Assembly: GCF_013410455.1 (NCBI RefSeq) | Contig: NZ_JACCFW010000001.1 | Coordinates: 2,372,929 to 2,436,928 of the forward strand | Direction of reading: 5' to 3' | Length of the DNA stretch: 64,000 nt | Source: Allobranchiibius huperziae | GTDB taxonomy: Bacteria; Actinomycetota; Actinomycetes; Actinomycetales; Dermatophilaceae | Shown: positions 1 through 8,785 of the stretch, piece after piece | Numbering within the stretch: position 1 is the first letter of the stretch | How the letters are laid out: every line of letters begins with the position of its first letter | Notes under the pieces: model-generated | Databases searched by the model: none | Seen by the model: the letters and a program-made list of their open reading frames with translations, nothing else | What the model was told of the DNA's origin: nothing | Position numbers and translations under genes: made by a program

Positions 1-717
1 GATCCGGTCGCGCCACCACGGGAGCTTGTTCATCTCCTCGTGCCAGGCCCGCGAGGTGTTCCAGTCGTCGCGCACGTCGTGGTCGTCGAAGATCATCGCG
101 CTGGACAGGGTCGAGAGCAGCCATCGGTTCGCCGGGTCGGACCACGCGAGCCGGTAGAGCTCGGCGTACTCGACGAAGTCCTTCACCTCCGGTCCCGGTG
201 GGTCATCCAATCCCCTTCTGCGCTTTATGAACTCGCGCATCGCACGGGACGTCTCGTCGGCGTAGAGCTGGTCGCCGAGGAAGAGCACGAAGTCGGGCCA
301 GTGCGCGGGGTCGCGGATCATGTCCACCGCGTACGCGCGCAGGGCGTCGACACCGTGCGACTTCGTGCCCTCCTTGTCGTGCGGGACGCTCGTGCGGCAG
401 GACCCGTAGAGGAAGTGCGACGGCCGGCTGCGGTCGAGGGTGGCGATCCGACACGGCGGGTAGGGGTCGCCCGGCACCGGCCACACGACCCCGCCGTCGA
501 CGGCCACCTGGTAGTCCTGGACCGACCCGGGCTCCAGCCCCTCGACCAGCACGATCGCGTAGTGGTGTCCGTGCGCGGCGAAGGTCGGCACGGAGGTGGT
601 GTGGCCGTCTTCGCTGCGCACCTCGACCTGCCCGGCGGCGGCCGTCTCGACCCAGATCGTCGCCGTCGTCTCCCCCACATGGCGCAGCAGCGGACCGAGG
701 ACCAGCGGTGGAGGCAT
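1..717 (-). CDS. PhoD-like alkaline phosphatase family protein (3' end cut by window)
   Basis: The visible 239 N-terminal residues begin MPPPLVLGPLLRHVGETTAT, a beta-sandwich region typical of the N-terminus of actinobacterial PhoD-like proteins. The metallophosphatase part follows, with GDQLYADETS and FDDHDVRDDWN, the metal-binding signatures of the PhoD fold (calcium/iron phosphodiesterase/phosphatase). Family members release phosphate from phospho-mono- or diesters, usually outside the cytoplasm. No signal peptide is visible here, so this copy may be cytoplasmic. It lies 24 bp after the methyltransferase on the same strand and may be co-transcribed. The rest of the domain lies beyond the window edge, so substrate and full length cannot be judged. 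Confidence 0.85.
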   Translation of the reverse strand, partial: MPPPLVLGPLLRHVGETTATIWVETAAAGQVEVRSEDGHTTSVPTFAAHGHHYAIVLVEGLEPGSVQDYQVAVDGGVVWPVPGDPYPPCRIATLDRSRPSHFLYGSCRTSVPHDKEGTKSHGVDALRAYAVDMIRDPAHWPDFVLFLGDQLYADETSRAMREFIKRRRGLDDPPGPEVKDFVEYAELYRLAWSDPANRWLLSTLSSAMIFDDHDVRDDWNTSRAWHEEMNKLPWWRDRI

Positions 718-741
718 AGGACAGTCCTAGCAAACCGCGCC

Positions 742-1725
742 TCAGCGGGCGCGACGGCCCGGTGCGCGACTACGCGTCACGACGTACGCCGAGGGGTTGA
801 CGCCGTGGTAGCGCACCACCTGCTCACGCACGATCTTCAGCCCGCGGGTGCGTGCCAGAGCGTCCTTGAAGACCCGCTTGTCGTCGGTGAGCAGGACGCA
901 ACGACCGCTCAGCGTCAGCACACGCTCGATCTCGCGCAGCACCCGCGGGTAGAGCTCGATGTTGTTGCTGTTGCTGCCGATCCGCTTCCCGAACGGCAGG
1001 TCCGTGACGACGCGGTCCACGCTGCGGTCGGCCAGGTCCAGTCTGGCGGCGTCCCCCGCGGAAACCTCGATGCGCCGGTCGAGACCGCGTTCGGCGAGGT
1101 TGCGACGTGCCAGGTCGACGGCCTCGACGTCCCGGTCCAGAACGATGCACCGGCCGTCCGGCCGCTCGATCGCGTCGACGATCGGGACGGTGGCGACTCC
1201 CGCGCACGGATCGAGCAGGAGGTCGTGAGGAGCACACTTGGCGAGCCGCAGCAGGCCCGCGACCACCGACACGGGTGTCGCCGCCGGCAGACGGCGCAGC
1301 GTGCCGAATCGGGCTGCCCACGCCAGGGGCCCCAGCTGGGCGACACCGCGCTCGACATCCAGATTGACCTGCCAGTCGGAGGGGGCGTTCACCCACCCCG
1401 CTCCGTCGGAAAACCGTGCGATCAGCTCCTCGCGGACATCGGGCGCGGCCTGCACCCGGAACCGCACCGGCTGCTCGATGCCAGCGTCCCCTGCGAGCCG
1501 TCGTACGACATCGGCGATGACGTCGGACGGTGCATCCGGATCCCAGGGCAGCGCCACCCGGTCCAGCGCGACGGCGGACGTCAGGAAGCCCAGGTCCTCC
1601 ACGTCCTGCAGGAGGATCTCCCCCGGCTCGATCGACCGGCTGCGGATGCCGTGCTCCTGCAGCAGGTCTCCGCGGAACAGATCCTCGAACCCGACCGCGC
1701 ACGTCACGATCAGGTCCACCGGCAT
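742..1725 (-). CDS. Putative SAM-dependent RNA (guanine-N2) methyltransferase, THUMP/UPF0020 type
   Basis: 327 residues. The N-terminal half has a degenerate THUMP-like region. The C-terminal half is a Rossmann methyltransferase with DPCAGVATVPI as the SAM loop and TDLPFGKRIG as the catalytic motif, the D/N-x-P-F form of RNA N2-guanine methylases (RlmL N-domain, Trm14, TrmN families). It probably methylates a guanine in tRNA or rRNA; the exact target is inferred only at family level. I chose MPVDLIVTCAVG as start because the similarity begins there; an in-frame start eight codons upstream is possible. Two 48-bp inverted repeats lie just upstream, one ending 31 bp before the start codon. Confidence 0.75.
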   Translation of the reverse strand: MPVDLIVTCAVGFEDLFRGDLLQEHGIRSRSIEPGEILLQDVEDLGFLTSAVALDRVALPWDPDAPSDVIADVVRRLAGDAGIEQPVRFRVQAAPDVREELIARFSDGAGWVNAPSDWQVNLDVERGVAQLGPLAWAARFGTLRRLPAATPVSVVAGLLRLAKCAPHDLLLDPCAGVATVPIVDAIERPDGRCIVLDRDVEAVDLARRNLAERGLDRRIEVSAGDAARLDLADRSVDRVVTDLPFGKRIGSNSNNIELYPRVLREIERVLTLSGRCVLLTDDKRVFKDALARTRGLKIVREQVVRYHGVNPSAYVVTRSRAPGRRAR

Positions 1726-1756
1726 ACCCGTGATCCTCTCAGGCCGCACGACGCTC

Positions 1757-1804
1757 GATCGTCAGCGGATTCGTGGCGCCGGCATCACTACGACGCTGAC
1801 AACC
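1757..1804. repeat. 48-bp inverted-repeat element, copy A
   Basis: Left end GATCGTCAGCGG and right end CGACGCTGACAACC form an imperfect inverted repeat. This copy shares about 45 of 48 positions with copy B, which starts 63 bp further on. Two other copies flank valS. The left tip is slightly decayed (GATC instead of GGTT). It lies between the methyltransferase start and the pnp 3' end. Confidence 0.8.
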
Positions 1805-1819
1805 GCTGAGGCCGCCTCC

Positions 1820-1867
1820 GGTTGTCAGCGGATTCGTGGCGCCGGCACCACCACGACGCTGACAACC
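1820..1867. repeat. 48-bp inverted-repeat element, copy B
   Basis: This copy has intact ends: GGTTGTCAGCG on the left and CGCTGACAACC on the right are perfect 11-bp inverted repeats around a GC-rich centre. It follows copy A directly and precedes (on the plus strand) the pnp terminator hairpin. No coding potential is visible. Confidence 0.85.
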
Positions 1868-1887
1868 GCGGCAGGGGCCCGGACGCA

Positions 1888-1927
1888 CGGACGCCCGGCA
1901 CCCCCGTTCGGGGGCACCGGGCGTCCG
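1888..1927 (-). terminator. Hairpin terminator downstream of pnp
   Basis: An 11-bp arm CGGACGCCCGG pairs with CCGGGCGTCCG, and an inner CCCCC/GGGGG pairs across a GTTC loop. The hairpin starts 17 bp beyond the pnp stop codon. No clear U tract follows, as is common in high-GC actinobacteria. Confidence 0.75.
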
Positions 1928-1944
1928 GGTACGGCGTATCAGAC

Positions 1945-4428
1945 TCAGGCGTCGGCCGGGGTCGCGCCGGCGGGCTGGTTGGACTCGTTCGAGCCACCCT
2001 GCCCGCCACCGCTGTTGCCACGGCCGCGACCGCCACGACGGCGGTTGCGCGGGCGGCGTTCGCCACCCTCACCCTGGCCACCGGTGTCCTCGGACCCGGT
2101 GCCCTGCGCGGAACCGTCGTCCTCAGCGGCGACGGCCGTGGTGTCGTCCGCAGCGGTCTCGGGAACGGTGCTGACCGGAGCGGCGTCGGCCACGGGGGCC
2201 GGCTCCGCGGCGGCGGGGGCGGCCTCGGCAGCAGCCGACACGTCCTCGACGACGGCCAGCGACAGCTTGCCGCGCGGGTCGACCTCCTTGAGCTCGACCT
2301 GCACCTTCTGACCGATCTTCAGCACGTCCTCGACGTTGTCGATGCGCTTGCCGCCGACGAGCTTGCGCACCTCGGAGATGTGCAGCAGGCCGTCCTTGCC
2401 GGGCAGCAGGGAGACGAACGCGCCGAACGTCGTGGTCTTGACCACGGTGCCCAGGAAACGCTCGCCGACCTCCGGCATCTGCGGGTTGGCGATCGCGTTG
2501 ACCGCGGCCCGGGCGGCCTCGGCCGACGCACCGTCGGTCGCGCCGATGTAGACCGTGCCGTCGTCCTCGATCGACAGGTCCGCGCCGGTGTCCTCCTGGA
2601 TCTGGTTGATCATCTTGCCCTTCGGGCCGATGACCTCACCGATCTTGTCGACGGGCACCTTCACCGTGATGACACGCGGTGCGAAGGGGCTCATCTCGTC
2701 GGGGCCGTCGATGGCCTCGTGCATGACGTCCAGGATGTAGAGCCGGGCGTCGCGTGCCTGGGTGAGTGCACGGCCGAGCACGTCGGCGGGGATGCCGTCG
2801 AGCTTGGTGTCCAGCTGGATCGCGGTGACGAACTCCCGCGTGCCGGCGACCTTGAAGTCCATGTCGCCGAAGGCGTCCTCGGCTCCCAGGATGTCGGTCA
2901 GCGCGGCGTACTGGGTCTGTCCGTCGACCTCGGCGGAGACCAGGCCCATCGCGATGCCGGCGACCGGGGCGCGCAGCGGCACACCGGCGTTCAGCAGGGC
3001 GAGGGTGGACGCGCAGACCGAGCCCATCGAGGTGGAGCCGTTGGAGCTCAGCGCCTCGGAGACCTGACGGATCGCGTACGGGAACTCCTCGCGGGTCGGC
3101 AGCACCGGCATCAGGGCGCGCTCGGCGAGCGCTCCGTGGCCGATCTCGCGACGCTTCGGCGAACCGACGCGACCGGTCTCACCGGTGCTGTACGGCGGGA
3201 AGTTGTAGTTGTGCATGTAGCGCTTGCGCGACACCGGGCCGAGCGTGTCGAGCTGCTGCTCCATGCGCAGCATGTTGAGGGTGGTGACGCCCATGATCTG
3301 GGTCTCGCCACGCTCGAAGATCGCCGAGCCGTGCACCCGCGGGAGCACCTCGACCTCGGCGGACAGCGCACGGATGTCGGCCAGACCGCGACCGTCGATG
3401 CGCACCTTGTCGCGCAGGATCCGCTGCCGGACCTGAGCCTTCTGCAAGGCGCGGTACGCGGCGGACACCTCCTTCTCGCGACCCTCGAAGCGCTTGCCCT
3501 CGCCGGCCAGTTCGGCCTTCAGGGCGCCCTTGAGCTCCTCGATCTTGTCCTCGCGGTCCTGCTTGTCCACGATCGTGAACGCGGCGGCGACCTGCTCGGA
3601 GGCGTCCTTCTCGACGGCCTCGTAGACGTCGTCCTGGTAGTCCAGGAAGATCGGGAAGTCCTGCACGGGCTTCGCGGCCTGCGAGGCGAGCTCGGACTGC
3701 GCATCGCACAGGACGCGGATGAACTTCTTGGCCGCTTCCAGACCCTCGGCGACGATCTCCTCGGTAGGAGCAGTCTTGCCCTGGTTCTTCACCAGGTCCC
3801 AGGTCGCTTCGGTGGACTCGGCCTCGACCATCATGATCGCGACGTCGTCACCGGCGACGCGGCCGGCGACGACCATGTCGAAGGTCGAGCGCTGCGCGTC
3901 GGAGAAGTTGGGGAAGGCGACCCACTGGCCGTCGATGAGGGAGACGCGGGTGGCGCCGACCGGGCCGGAGAACGGCAGGCCGGAGATCTGCGTGGAGGCG
4001 GACGCACCGTTGATGGCGAGCACGTCGTACTGGTGGTCGGGGTTGAGCGACAGCACCGTGATGACGACCTGGACCTCGTTGCGCAGACCCTTCTTGAAGG
4101 TCGGGCGCAGCGGGCGGTCGATTAGGCGACAGGTCAAAATGGCATCCGTCGAGGGCCGTCCCTCGCGGCGGAAGAAGCTGCCGGGGATCTTGCCCGCGGC
4201 GTACATCCGCTCCTCGACGTCGACCGTCAGGGGGAAGAAGTCGAACTGGTCCTTCGGTTGCTTGCCTGCGGCCGTGGTGGACAGCAGGGTGGTCTCGTCG
4301 TCGAGGTAGCACAGCACGGAGCCGCCTGCCTGCTTGGCGAGGCGTCCGGTCTCGAACCGGACGGTGCGGGTGCCGAAGCTGCCGTTGTCGATCGTGGCTT
4401 CGGCGAAAGTGATCTCTGGACCCTCCAT
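1945..4428 (-). CDS. pnp: Polyribonucleotide nucleotidyltransferase (PNPase)
   Basis: 827 residues. The protein degrades RNA 3'-to-5' by phosphorolysis and can add tails in reverse. It has two RNase PH repeats ([11 protein letters not shown] and RLIDRPLRP near residues 83-107), then a KH domain with the GPKGK loop near residue 600, then an S1 domain (about 653-730). After S1 comes a roughly 96-residue tail: an Ala/Pro/acidic stretch and then an Arg/Gly-rich block ([14 protein letters not shown]) likely to bind RNA. The start MEGPEITF has a strong AGGAGA site 6 nt upstream; the open frame extends 54 codons further but without similarity. It follows rpsO, the classic rpsO-pnp order, with an intercistronic hairpin in between. 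Confidence 0.97.
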   Translation of the reverse strand: MEGPEITFAEATIDNGSFGTRTVRFETGRLAKQAGGSVLCYLDDETTLLSTTAAGKQPKDQFDFFPLTVDVEERMYAAGKIPGSFFRREGRPSTDAILTCRLIDRPLRPTFKKGLRNEVQVVITVLSLNPDHQYDVLAINGASASTQISGLPFSGPVGATRVSLIDGQWVAFPNFSDAQRSTFDMVVAGRVAGDDVAIMMVEAESTEATWDLVKNQGKTAPTEEIVAEGLEAAKKFIRVLCDAQSELASQAAKPVQDFPIFLDYQDDVYEAVEKDASEQVAAAFTIVDKQDREDKIEELKGALKAELAGEGKRFEGREKEVSAAYRALQKAQVRQRILRDKVRIDGRGLADIRALSAEVEVLPRVHGSAIFERGETQIMGVTTLNMLRMEQQLDTLGPVSRKRYMHNYNFPPYSTGETGRVGSPKRREIGHGALAERALMPVLPTREEFPYAIRQVSEALSSNGSTSMGSVCASTLALLNAGVPLRAPVAGIAMGLVSAEVDGQTQYAALTDILGAEDAFGDMDFKVAGTREFVTAIQLDTKLDGIPADVLGRALTQARDARLYILDVMHEAIDGPDEMSPFAPRVITVKVPVDKIGEVIGPKGKMINQIQEDTGADLSIEDDGTVYIGATDGASAEAARAAVNAIANPQMPEVGERFLGTVVKTTTFGAFVSLLPGKDGLLHISEVRKLVGGKRIDNVEDVLKIGQKVQVELKEVDPRGKLSLAVVEDVSAAAEAAPAAAEPAPVADAAPVSTVPETAADDTTAVAAEDDGSAQGTGSEDTGGQGEGGERRPRNRRRGGRGRGNSGGGQGGSNESNQPAGATPADA

Positions 4429-4571
4429 TGGGTCTCCTCTTCTGTTCTCTTCTGACCGGCCGGCGGATCGTCGTTGCCCGCGGCCGTTTTCTTCATCTCG
4501 GGGCGTACGGCGATGTTGCCCGCGGGCGGCAGCGCAGCGGCTGCGGCCGGCGGGGTCGACATACCCCCGAA

Positions 4572-4616
4572 CACGCCAGAAGGCGGCCACCGCGAAGGTG
4601 ACCGCCTGCTGGCGTG
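4572..4616 (-). terminator. rpsO-pnp intercistronic hairpin
   Basis: A near-perfect inverted repeat (CACGCCAG.AGGCGG.CACC against its complement, loop GCGAA) begins 10 bp after the rpsO stop. By position it should end or process rpsO transcripts and attenuate pnp, as the hairpins at this junction do in other bacteria. That role is inferred. Confidence 0.7.
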
Positions 4617-4626
4617 AAGTGGGTGA

Positions 4627-4896
4627 TCAGCGACGTAGACCCAGTCGCTTGATGAGCGAGCGGTAACGCTCGACGTCGATGTCCTCGAGGTAGCGCAGCA
4701 GACGCTTGCGCTGGCCGACCAGGAGGAGCAGCCCGCGGCGGCTGTGGTGGTCGTGCGGGTGCTGACGCGAGTGCTCGGTGAGGTCCTTGATGCGCTGGGT
4801 CAGCATCGCGACCTGCACCTCGGGGGACCCGGTGTCACCCTCGGACGTTGCGTACTCGGACATGATCTGTGCCTTGACGGCGGTTTCCAGGGGCAT
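4627..4896 (-). CDS. rpsO: 30S ribosomal protein S15
   Basis: 89 residues, the normal length. It carries the S15 core with [17 protein letters not shown] near residue 20 and the [18 protein letters not shown] rRNA-binding helix. S15 binds 16S rRNA helices 20-22 early in small-subunit assembly. It is transcribed ahead of pnp. The roughly 100-nt untranslated leader could carry S15 feedback control as in other bacteria, but I cannot assign a specific fold. Confidence 0.98.
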   Translation of the reverse strand: MPLETAVKAQIMSEYATSEGDTGSPEVQVAMLTQRIKDLTEHSRQHPHDHHSRRGLLLLVGQRKRLLRYLEDIDVERYRSLIKRLGLRR

Positions 4897-4992
4897 CGTG
4901 AGGATGACTCCATTTCTGTGACTCGTTGCGCGGTGCTCCTGGGCATGTCCACCAGGGCGCTGTCGATCCGCGGCCGGTATACGGCGATCCCC

Positions 4993-4998
4993 AGAATA
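4993..4998 (-). promoter_or_regulatory. Putative rpsO -10 element (TATTCT)
   Basis: TATTCT on the minus strand lies about 97 bp before the rpsO start codon. No good -35 is seen. It is supported only by its match to TANNNT and its position in an otherwise GC-rich leader. Confidence 0.4.
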
Positions 4999-5074
4999 GC
5001 AGCGCGACAGGAGGCGCCCTAATCGGCCGAGGCCGCCACTACGCCTCCGCCGGGCCGCCTGCGAGCCGCGTCTT

Positions 5075-5503
5075 TCAGCTGATCGCGGCGGTGATGACGG
5101 CTGCGATGGCCAGGTGGCTGGCCGCAGTGACCCACACCGCGGGGTGCCGCTCGGTGGCGACCATCATCGCGCCGAGCTTTCCGGGCGTCAGGATGTCGAG
5201 GATGACGAAGAACACCGCCATGATCAGCATCCCGAGGATGCTGAAGACCGCGGTGCGGATGAGGCCGTCCGTCAGGTCGCCGTGGGCGCTGCGGATCGCC
5301 GCCACGATGATCGCGGCGACCGAGACCACGTTGACCGACACCAGGATGCAGGCGTTGGTGTTGCGCTGTTCCCAGATGAGCTCGTGCAGCTTGCCCGGGG
5401 TGAGCATGTCGATCATGGCGTAGCCGACGAGCATCATGCCGACGCCCACCCCGGCGTAGGCGGCGATCGCACCGACGTCGTTCCACAGATCCGAACTGGT
5501 CAT
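5075..5503 (-). CDS. DUF350 family membrane protein
   Basis: 142 residues with four predicted membrane helices in two similar halves. Each half ends in the DUF350 signature (IDMLTPGKL near residue 32, LDILTPGKL near 103). The family (YjfL-like) is of unknown biochemical function and is often linked to stress or envelope operons. The ATG start follows GAGAGA. It stands alone between rpsO and the iminopeptidase, all on the same strand but with gaps of about 100-180 bp. Confidence 0.88.
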   Translation of the reverse strand: MTSSDLWNDVGAIAAYAGVGVGMMLVGYAMIDMLTPGKLHELIWEQRNTNACILVSVNVVSVAAIIVAAIRSAHGDLTDGLIRTAVFSILGMLIMAVFFVILDILTPGKLGAMMVATERHPAVWVTAASHLAIAAVITAAIS

Positions 5504-5605
5504 CGCATCTCTCTCACTGGTCTGACGGCGGGCGTCACGGCGGGGCGGCTCCTGCTGAGGGTAGACGTGTCGGGCGTTCCCCTGCCTCGCTCACTGCGCG
5601 GCCGT

Positions 5606-6556
5606 TCAGCCGAGCCCCAGGTCACAGGTGAGCTGCCGCCACGCCGCGACCATGAGCGGTCCGCCGTGGCCCTCGGTGCTCTCGATGACCAACCGCGACC
5701 TCGGGAGCACGCGGTGCAGCGCGTACGCCGTCACCGCCGGTCCGCTGATGTCCCTGCGTCCGTGGACCAGCCCGACCGGTATCTCGCGCAGAGCGCCGGG
5801 GTCGGTGAGCAGCGGCGGGTCGACGAAGCCGTCATGACTCCAGTAGTGGGCGGTCAGCCGGGTGAATGCCACCTGGTAGTCGATCGGCCGCTCGCTGTGG
5901 CTGGTGGTCGGCTGCAGCAGCCCGACGTGCGCGTCCTCCCAGCGCATCCACGCCTCGGCCGCCGGGCGGTGTACGAGTGGGTCGGGGTCGGCCAGCAGAC
6001 CTGCGTACGCCGTGACGAGTCGTCCCTGCCCGCGGCGGTAGCCGACGCCCGCGCGCTCGGCGTACCCGGCGTACTCATCCCACGCCTCGGGAAAGATCCG
6101 CCCGACGTGCTCGGTGATCCAGTCCACCTCCGCTCGGCCGGTGGTGGTGACCGCCATGACGCTGACCGCGAGGGTGCGTTCGGGGTGGGCGCGGCCGTAA
6201 GCGAGCCCCAGGGTCGAGCCCGACGACACCCCGGTCACGACCCAGCGCTCGATGCCGAGGTGGGTGCGCAGCGCTTCCAGATCGGCGATCAGGTGCGCCG
6301 TCGTGTTGGCGCCCAGGTCGTACGTCGGGTCGGACGCGTGCGGCGTCGACCGGCCGCAGCCGCGCTGGTCCAGGCCGATGACCCGGAAGCGGTCGTTGTC
6401 GAACCAGCCCCGGTAGCTGCCCTTGTTGAGACCGCCGCCCGGGCCGCCGTGCAGATAGACCAGAGGTACGCCGTCGAGGGCGCCGGAGTCCTCCCAGTAG
6501 ACGCGGTGTCCGTCGCCGACCTCCAGCAGGCCGGTGGCTATGGGGTCCGTGTGCAT
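5606..6556 (-). CDS. pip: Prolyl aminopeptidase (proline iminopeptidase), S33 family
   Basis: 316 residues, alpha/beta hydrolase fold. HGGPGGG is the oxyanion-hole motif, LDQRGCGRS the family marker, and GVSSGST holds the nucleophile serine. The catalytic histidine is probably in STEGHGG near the C-terminus. The enzyme releases N-terminal proline from peptides in the cytoplasm. No signal sequence is seen. It is divergent from the MarR regulator, with about 41 bp between starts, so that regulator may control it. Confidence 0.9.
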   Translation of the reverse strand: MHTDPIATGLLEVGDGHRVYWEDSGALDGVPLVYLHGGPGGGLNKGSYRGWFDNDRFRVIGLDQRGCGRSTPHASDPTYDLGANTTAHLIADLEALRTHLGIERWVVTGVSSGSTLGLAYGRAHPERTLAVSVMAVTTTGRAEVDWITEHVGRIFPEAWDEYAGYAERAGVGYRRGQGRLVTAYAGLLADPDPLVHRPAAEAWMRWEDAHVGLLQPTTSHSERPIDYQVAFTRLTAHYWSHDGFVDPPLLTDPGALREIPVGLVHGRRDISGPAVTAYALHRVLPRSRLVIESTEGHGGPLMVAAWRQLTCDLGLG

Positions 6557-6597
6557 GCGGTCATCGTGGCAGGCCGGCAGTGGCAGACTTGTCGCTC

Positions 6598-7128
6598 ATG
6601 AGCCGATCCGTGCCGACTGATCGACCCAGTGAACGCGCCCGTTACGAGGCGGAGGTCGCGGCGTACGTCGCGGCCGGGGGGAACGAACAGGTCCAGCGGG
6701 TCATCACCGCGGTGCACGGGATGTCCCGTCGCCTCGCCCAGTGGTACACCCGCCAGCTGCAGGATGTCGGCCTCTCCTCCGGCGAGTGGTCGGTCATCTC
6801 CATCCTCGCCACGGCGCCCGACGGTCAGCTGACGACGCCGTCGTACCTGGCGCACGCGACCGCCATCGCGCCGTCGTCGATGACCCACCGGCTGGACCGG
6901 ATGAGCGAGCGGGGGCTGCTCGAGCGCACCCCCGACAAGGAGAACCGGACCAGGATCCTCGTCGCGCTGACCGAGACGGGCTGGGAGCTGTTCAAACAGG
7001 TCATCCAGGAGTCGGACGTGATGGAGTCGGACGTGCTGGACCGGCTCGACACCACCGAGCGCGCGCGGCTGGCGACGCTGCTGGAGCAGGCGATCACCGG
7101 ACTGGACGAGGCTCTCGGCGCCCGCTGA
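6598..7128 (+). CDS. MarR family transcriptional regulator
   Basis: About 176 residues with a winged helix-turn-helix core (LSSGEWSVISILA, then SSMTHRLDRMSERGLLER, and the wing PDKENRTRILVALTETG). MarR proteins are dimers that leave their operator on binding small aromatic or other ligands. The ATG start was chosen; an in-frame GTG six codons upstream is an alternative and neither has a clear Shine-Dalgarno sequence. The gene is divergent from pip, its likeliest target along with itself. Its 3' side faces the ndk operon across two tandem repeat arrays. Confidence 0.88.
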   Translation: MSRSVPTDRPSERARYEAEVAAYVAAGGNEQVQRVITAVHGMSRRLAQWYTRQLQDVGLSSGEWSVISILATAPDGQLTTPSYLAHATAIAPSSMTHRLDRMSERGLLERTPDKENRTRILVALTETGWELFKQVIQESDVMESDVLDRLDTTERARLATLLEQAITGLDEALGAR

Positions 7129-7150
7129 CGGGGGCATGACCACGCTCACT

Positions 7151-7276
7151 CTGCGTTTCGGCCCGCTCGGCCCCGAACGCACGCCGCCGACCCGCGCGCA
7201 CCCTGCATCTCGGCCCGCTCGGCCCCGAACGCACGCCACCGACCCGCGCCCACCCTGCGTTTCGGCCCGCTCGGCC
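7151..7276. repeat. 52-bp tandem array, about 2.4 units
   Basis: Units begin at 7151, 7203 and 7255, each opening CTGCRTYTCGGCCCGCTCGG. The 19-nt core GGCCCGCTCGGCCCCGAAC also occurs in the array between pepN and malQ. The array fills the first half of the 339-bp gap between the convergent marR and ndk genes; no gene is visible there. Confidence 0.85.
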
Positions 7277-7304
7277 GACGAAGGACCGTCGTAAAGGGAA
7301 ACCC

Positions 7305-7467
7305 GGGTCCCCGCGAAGTATCGGAGCGCAGCGGAGAACGTCGTGGGGTGGTCTTCGTGGCGGGGTCCCCGCGAAGTATCGGAGCGCAGCGGAGAACTTC
7401 GTGGGGTGGTCTTCGTGGCGGGGTCCCCGCGAAGTATCGGAGCGCAGCGGAGAACTTCGTGGGGTGA
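7305..7467 (-). repeat. 58-bp tandem hairpin array, 3 units, at the ndk 3' end
   Basis: Units start at 7305, 7363 and 7421. Each contains an inverted repeat (CCCCGCGAAGT against ACTTCGTGGGG, one mismatch) around a loop with GGAGCGCAGCGGAG. Read from ndk these are three successive terminator-like hairpins starting right at the stop codon. The first unit differs by one base (GTCG for TTCG). Confidence 0.85.
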
Positions 7468-7887
7468 CTAGAACCAGATGGAGATCTCGCGGGCGGCCGA
7501 CTCCGGTGAGTCCGAGCCGTGCACGATGTTGGCCTGCACCTTCTCGCCCCAGTCGCGCCCGAGGTCGCCGCGGATGGTGCCGGGCAGCGCCTTGGTCGGG
7601 TCGGTGGCGCCGGCCAGGGCGCGGAAGCCCTCGATGCAGCGGTGGCCCTCGACCACGACGAACGTGGCCGGCCCTGAGGACATGAAGTCCACGAGCGGCT
7701 CGTAGAACGGCTTGCCCTGGTGCTCCTCGTAGTGCCGGGCGAGGCGTTCGCGATCGGGGGTCGTGATGTGCAGGTCGGCCAGGACGTAGCCCTTGGACTC
7801 GATACGGCGCAGCACCTCCCCCGTCAGGCCGCGGCGGAAGCCGTCGGGTTTGACGATCACCAGGGTGCGTTCGATCTGCTCGCTCAC
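7468..7887 (-). CDS. ndk: Nucleoside diphosphate kinase
   Basis: 139 residues, full length. The active-site motif NIVHGSDSPESA carries the phosphohistidine, and the N-terminal TLVIVKPDG is diagnostic. It balances NTP/dNTP pools by transferring gamma-phosphates. The start is GTG (MSEQIERTL). It is the last gene of the ileS operon, 24 bp after uppP, and is followed by the triple hairpin array. Confidence 0.98.
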   Translation of the reverse strand: MSEQIERTLVIVKPDGFRRGLTGEVLRRIESKGYVLADLHITTPDRERLARHYEEHQGKPFYEPLVDFMSSGPATFVVVEGHRCIEGFRALAGATDPTKALPGTIRGDLGRDWGEKVQANIVHGSDSPESAAREISIWF

Positions 7888-7911
7888 GGGCGAAACCCTA
7901 ACGGGTACGGG

Positions 7912-8739
7912 TCAGGTGGCCTGCAGCGCGCCGACCGACAGCAGCACGAAGAGCAGCACGGCCAGACCGATCCGGTAGAAGACGAACGGCCGCAGCGTGT
8001 GCGTGGTGAGGTAGCGCATCAGCCACGCGATGACGGCGTACCCGATGACGAACGCGAGCACCGTCGCGACGGCCACCTGGCCCCAGCCGTCCGGGTTGGG
8101 TTTGGACACCTCGCCGGCGAGCTCGAACAGGCCGGAGGACCACACCGCGGGGATCGCGAGCAGGAAGGAGTAGCGAGCAGCCGACTCCCGGCGGTAGCCC
8201 ATCAGCATCCCGCCGCTCATCGTGCCGCCGGACCGAGAGACACCCGGGATCAGGGCCAGCGCCTGCCAGAGGCCGAAGAAGATGCCGTCGCGGGTGGTGA
8301 GGTCCTGCACCTGCTTGGTCTGCCGCGCGGTGCTGTCGGCATAGGCGATGACCAGCGCGAAGAGCAGCAACATGCTGGCGGTGATCCAGAGGTTGCGCGC
8401 CGGGCCTTCGATGGCGTTCTTGAAGATCAGCCCGAGGATGCCGATCGGCAGCGTGCCGATGATGACCAGCAGGAACTCCCGGGCGTCCGGGTCCGACCAC
8501 GGCAGCCTGCGCCGCAGCGCGAGGACGCCGGCGCGGATGAGCCGCACGATGTCCCGCCAGAAGTAGACGAGCACCGCTGTCTCGGTGCCGAGCTGATTGA
8601 TGGCGGTGAACGCCGATCCGCCGCCGTCGTTGTCGAAGAAGAGCCGACCCACGATCAGCTGATGTGCCGAGGACGAGACGGGGATGAACTCGGTCAGGCC
8701 CTGCACGATGCCGAGCAGGACCGCTTCGAGCCAACTCAT
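7912..8739 (-). CDS. uppP: Undecaprenyl-diphosphatase (UppP/BacA)
   Basis: 275 residues, an integral membrane enzyme with about eight hydrophobic segments. Motif 1 (GLTEFIPVSSSAHQLI, residues about 15-29) and motif 2 (PGVSRSGGTMSG) form the active site. It dephosphorylates undecaprenyl pyrophosphate, recycling the lipid carrier for peptidoglycan; overexpression gives bacitracin resistance in known cases. It lies between the DUF4233 gene (46 bp) and ndk (24 bp), inside the ileS operon. Confidence 0.97.
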   Translation of the reverse strand: MSWLEAVLLGIVQGLTEFIPVSSSAHQLIVGRLFFDNDGGGSAFTAINQLGTETAVLVYFWRDIVRLIRAGVLALRRRLPWSDPDAREFLLVIIGTLPIGILGLIFKNAIEGPARNLWITASMLLLFALVIAYADSTARQTKQVQDLTTRDGIFFGLWQALALIPGVSRSGGTMSGGMLMGYRRESAARYSFLLAIPAVWSSGLFELAGEVSKPNPDGWGQVAVATVLAFVIGYAVIAWLMRYLTTHTLRPFVFYRIGLAVLLFVLLSVGALQAT

Positions 8740-8785
8740 GCGGTCACCGGGACCCGGACGGTCTGGACGATCGGGGTCGGGACGA

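Noticed and set aside
40-1809. 589-codon plus-strand open frame
   Set aside because: It lies antisense to the PhoD and methyltransferase genes, which have clear motifs. High GC gives long antisense frames; its translation shows no domain.
1822-4125. Long plus-strand frame opposite pnp
   Set aside because: Pure mirror of the pnp reading frame with no recognisable family.
7305-7467. CRISPR array
   Set aside because: Units repeat end to end with no unique spacers, and no cas genes are present.
7401-7685. 94-codon frame starting in the 58-bp array
   Set aside because: Starts in repeats and runs antisense to ndk; no ribosome-binding site or family.
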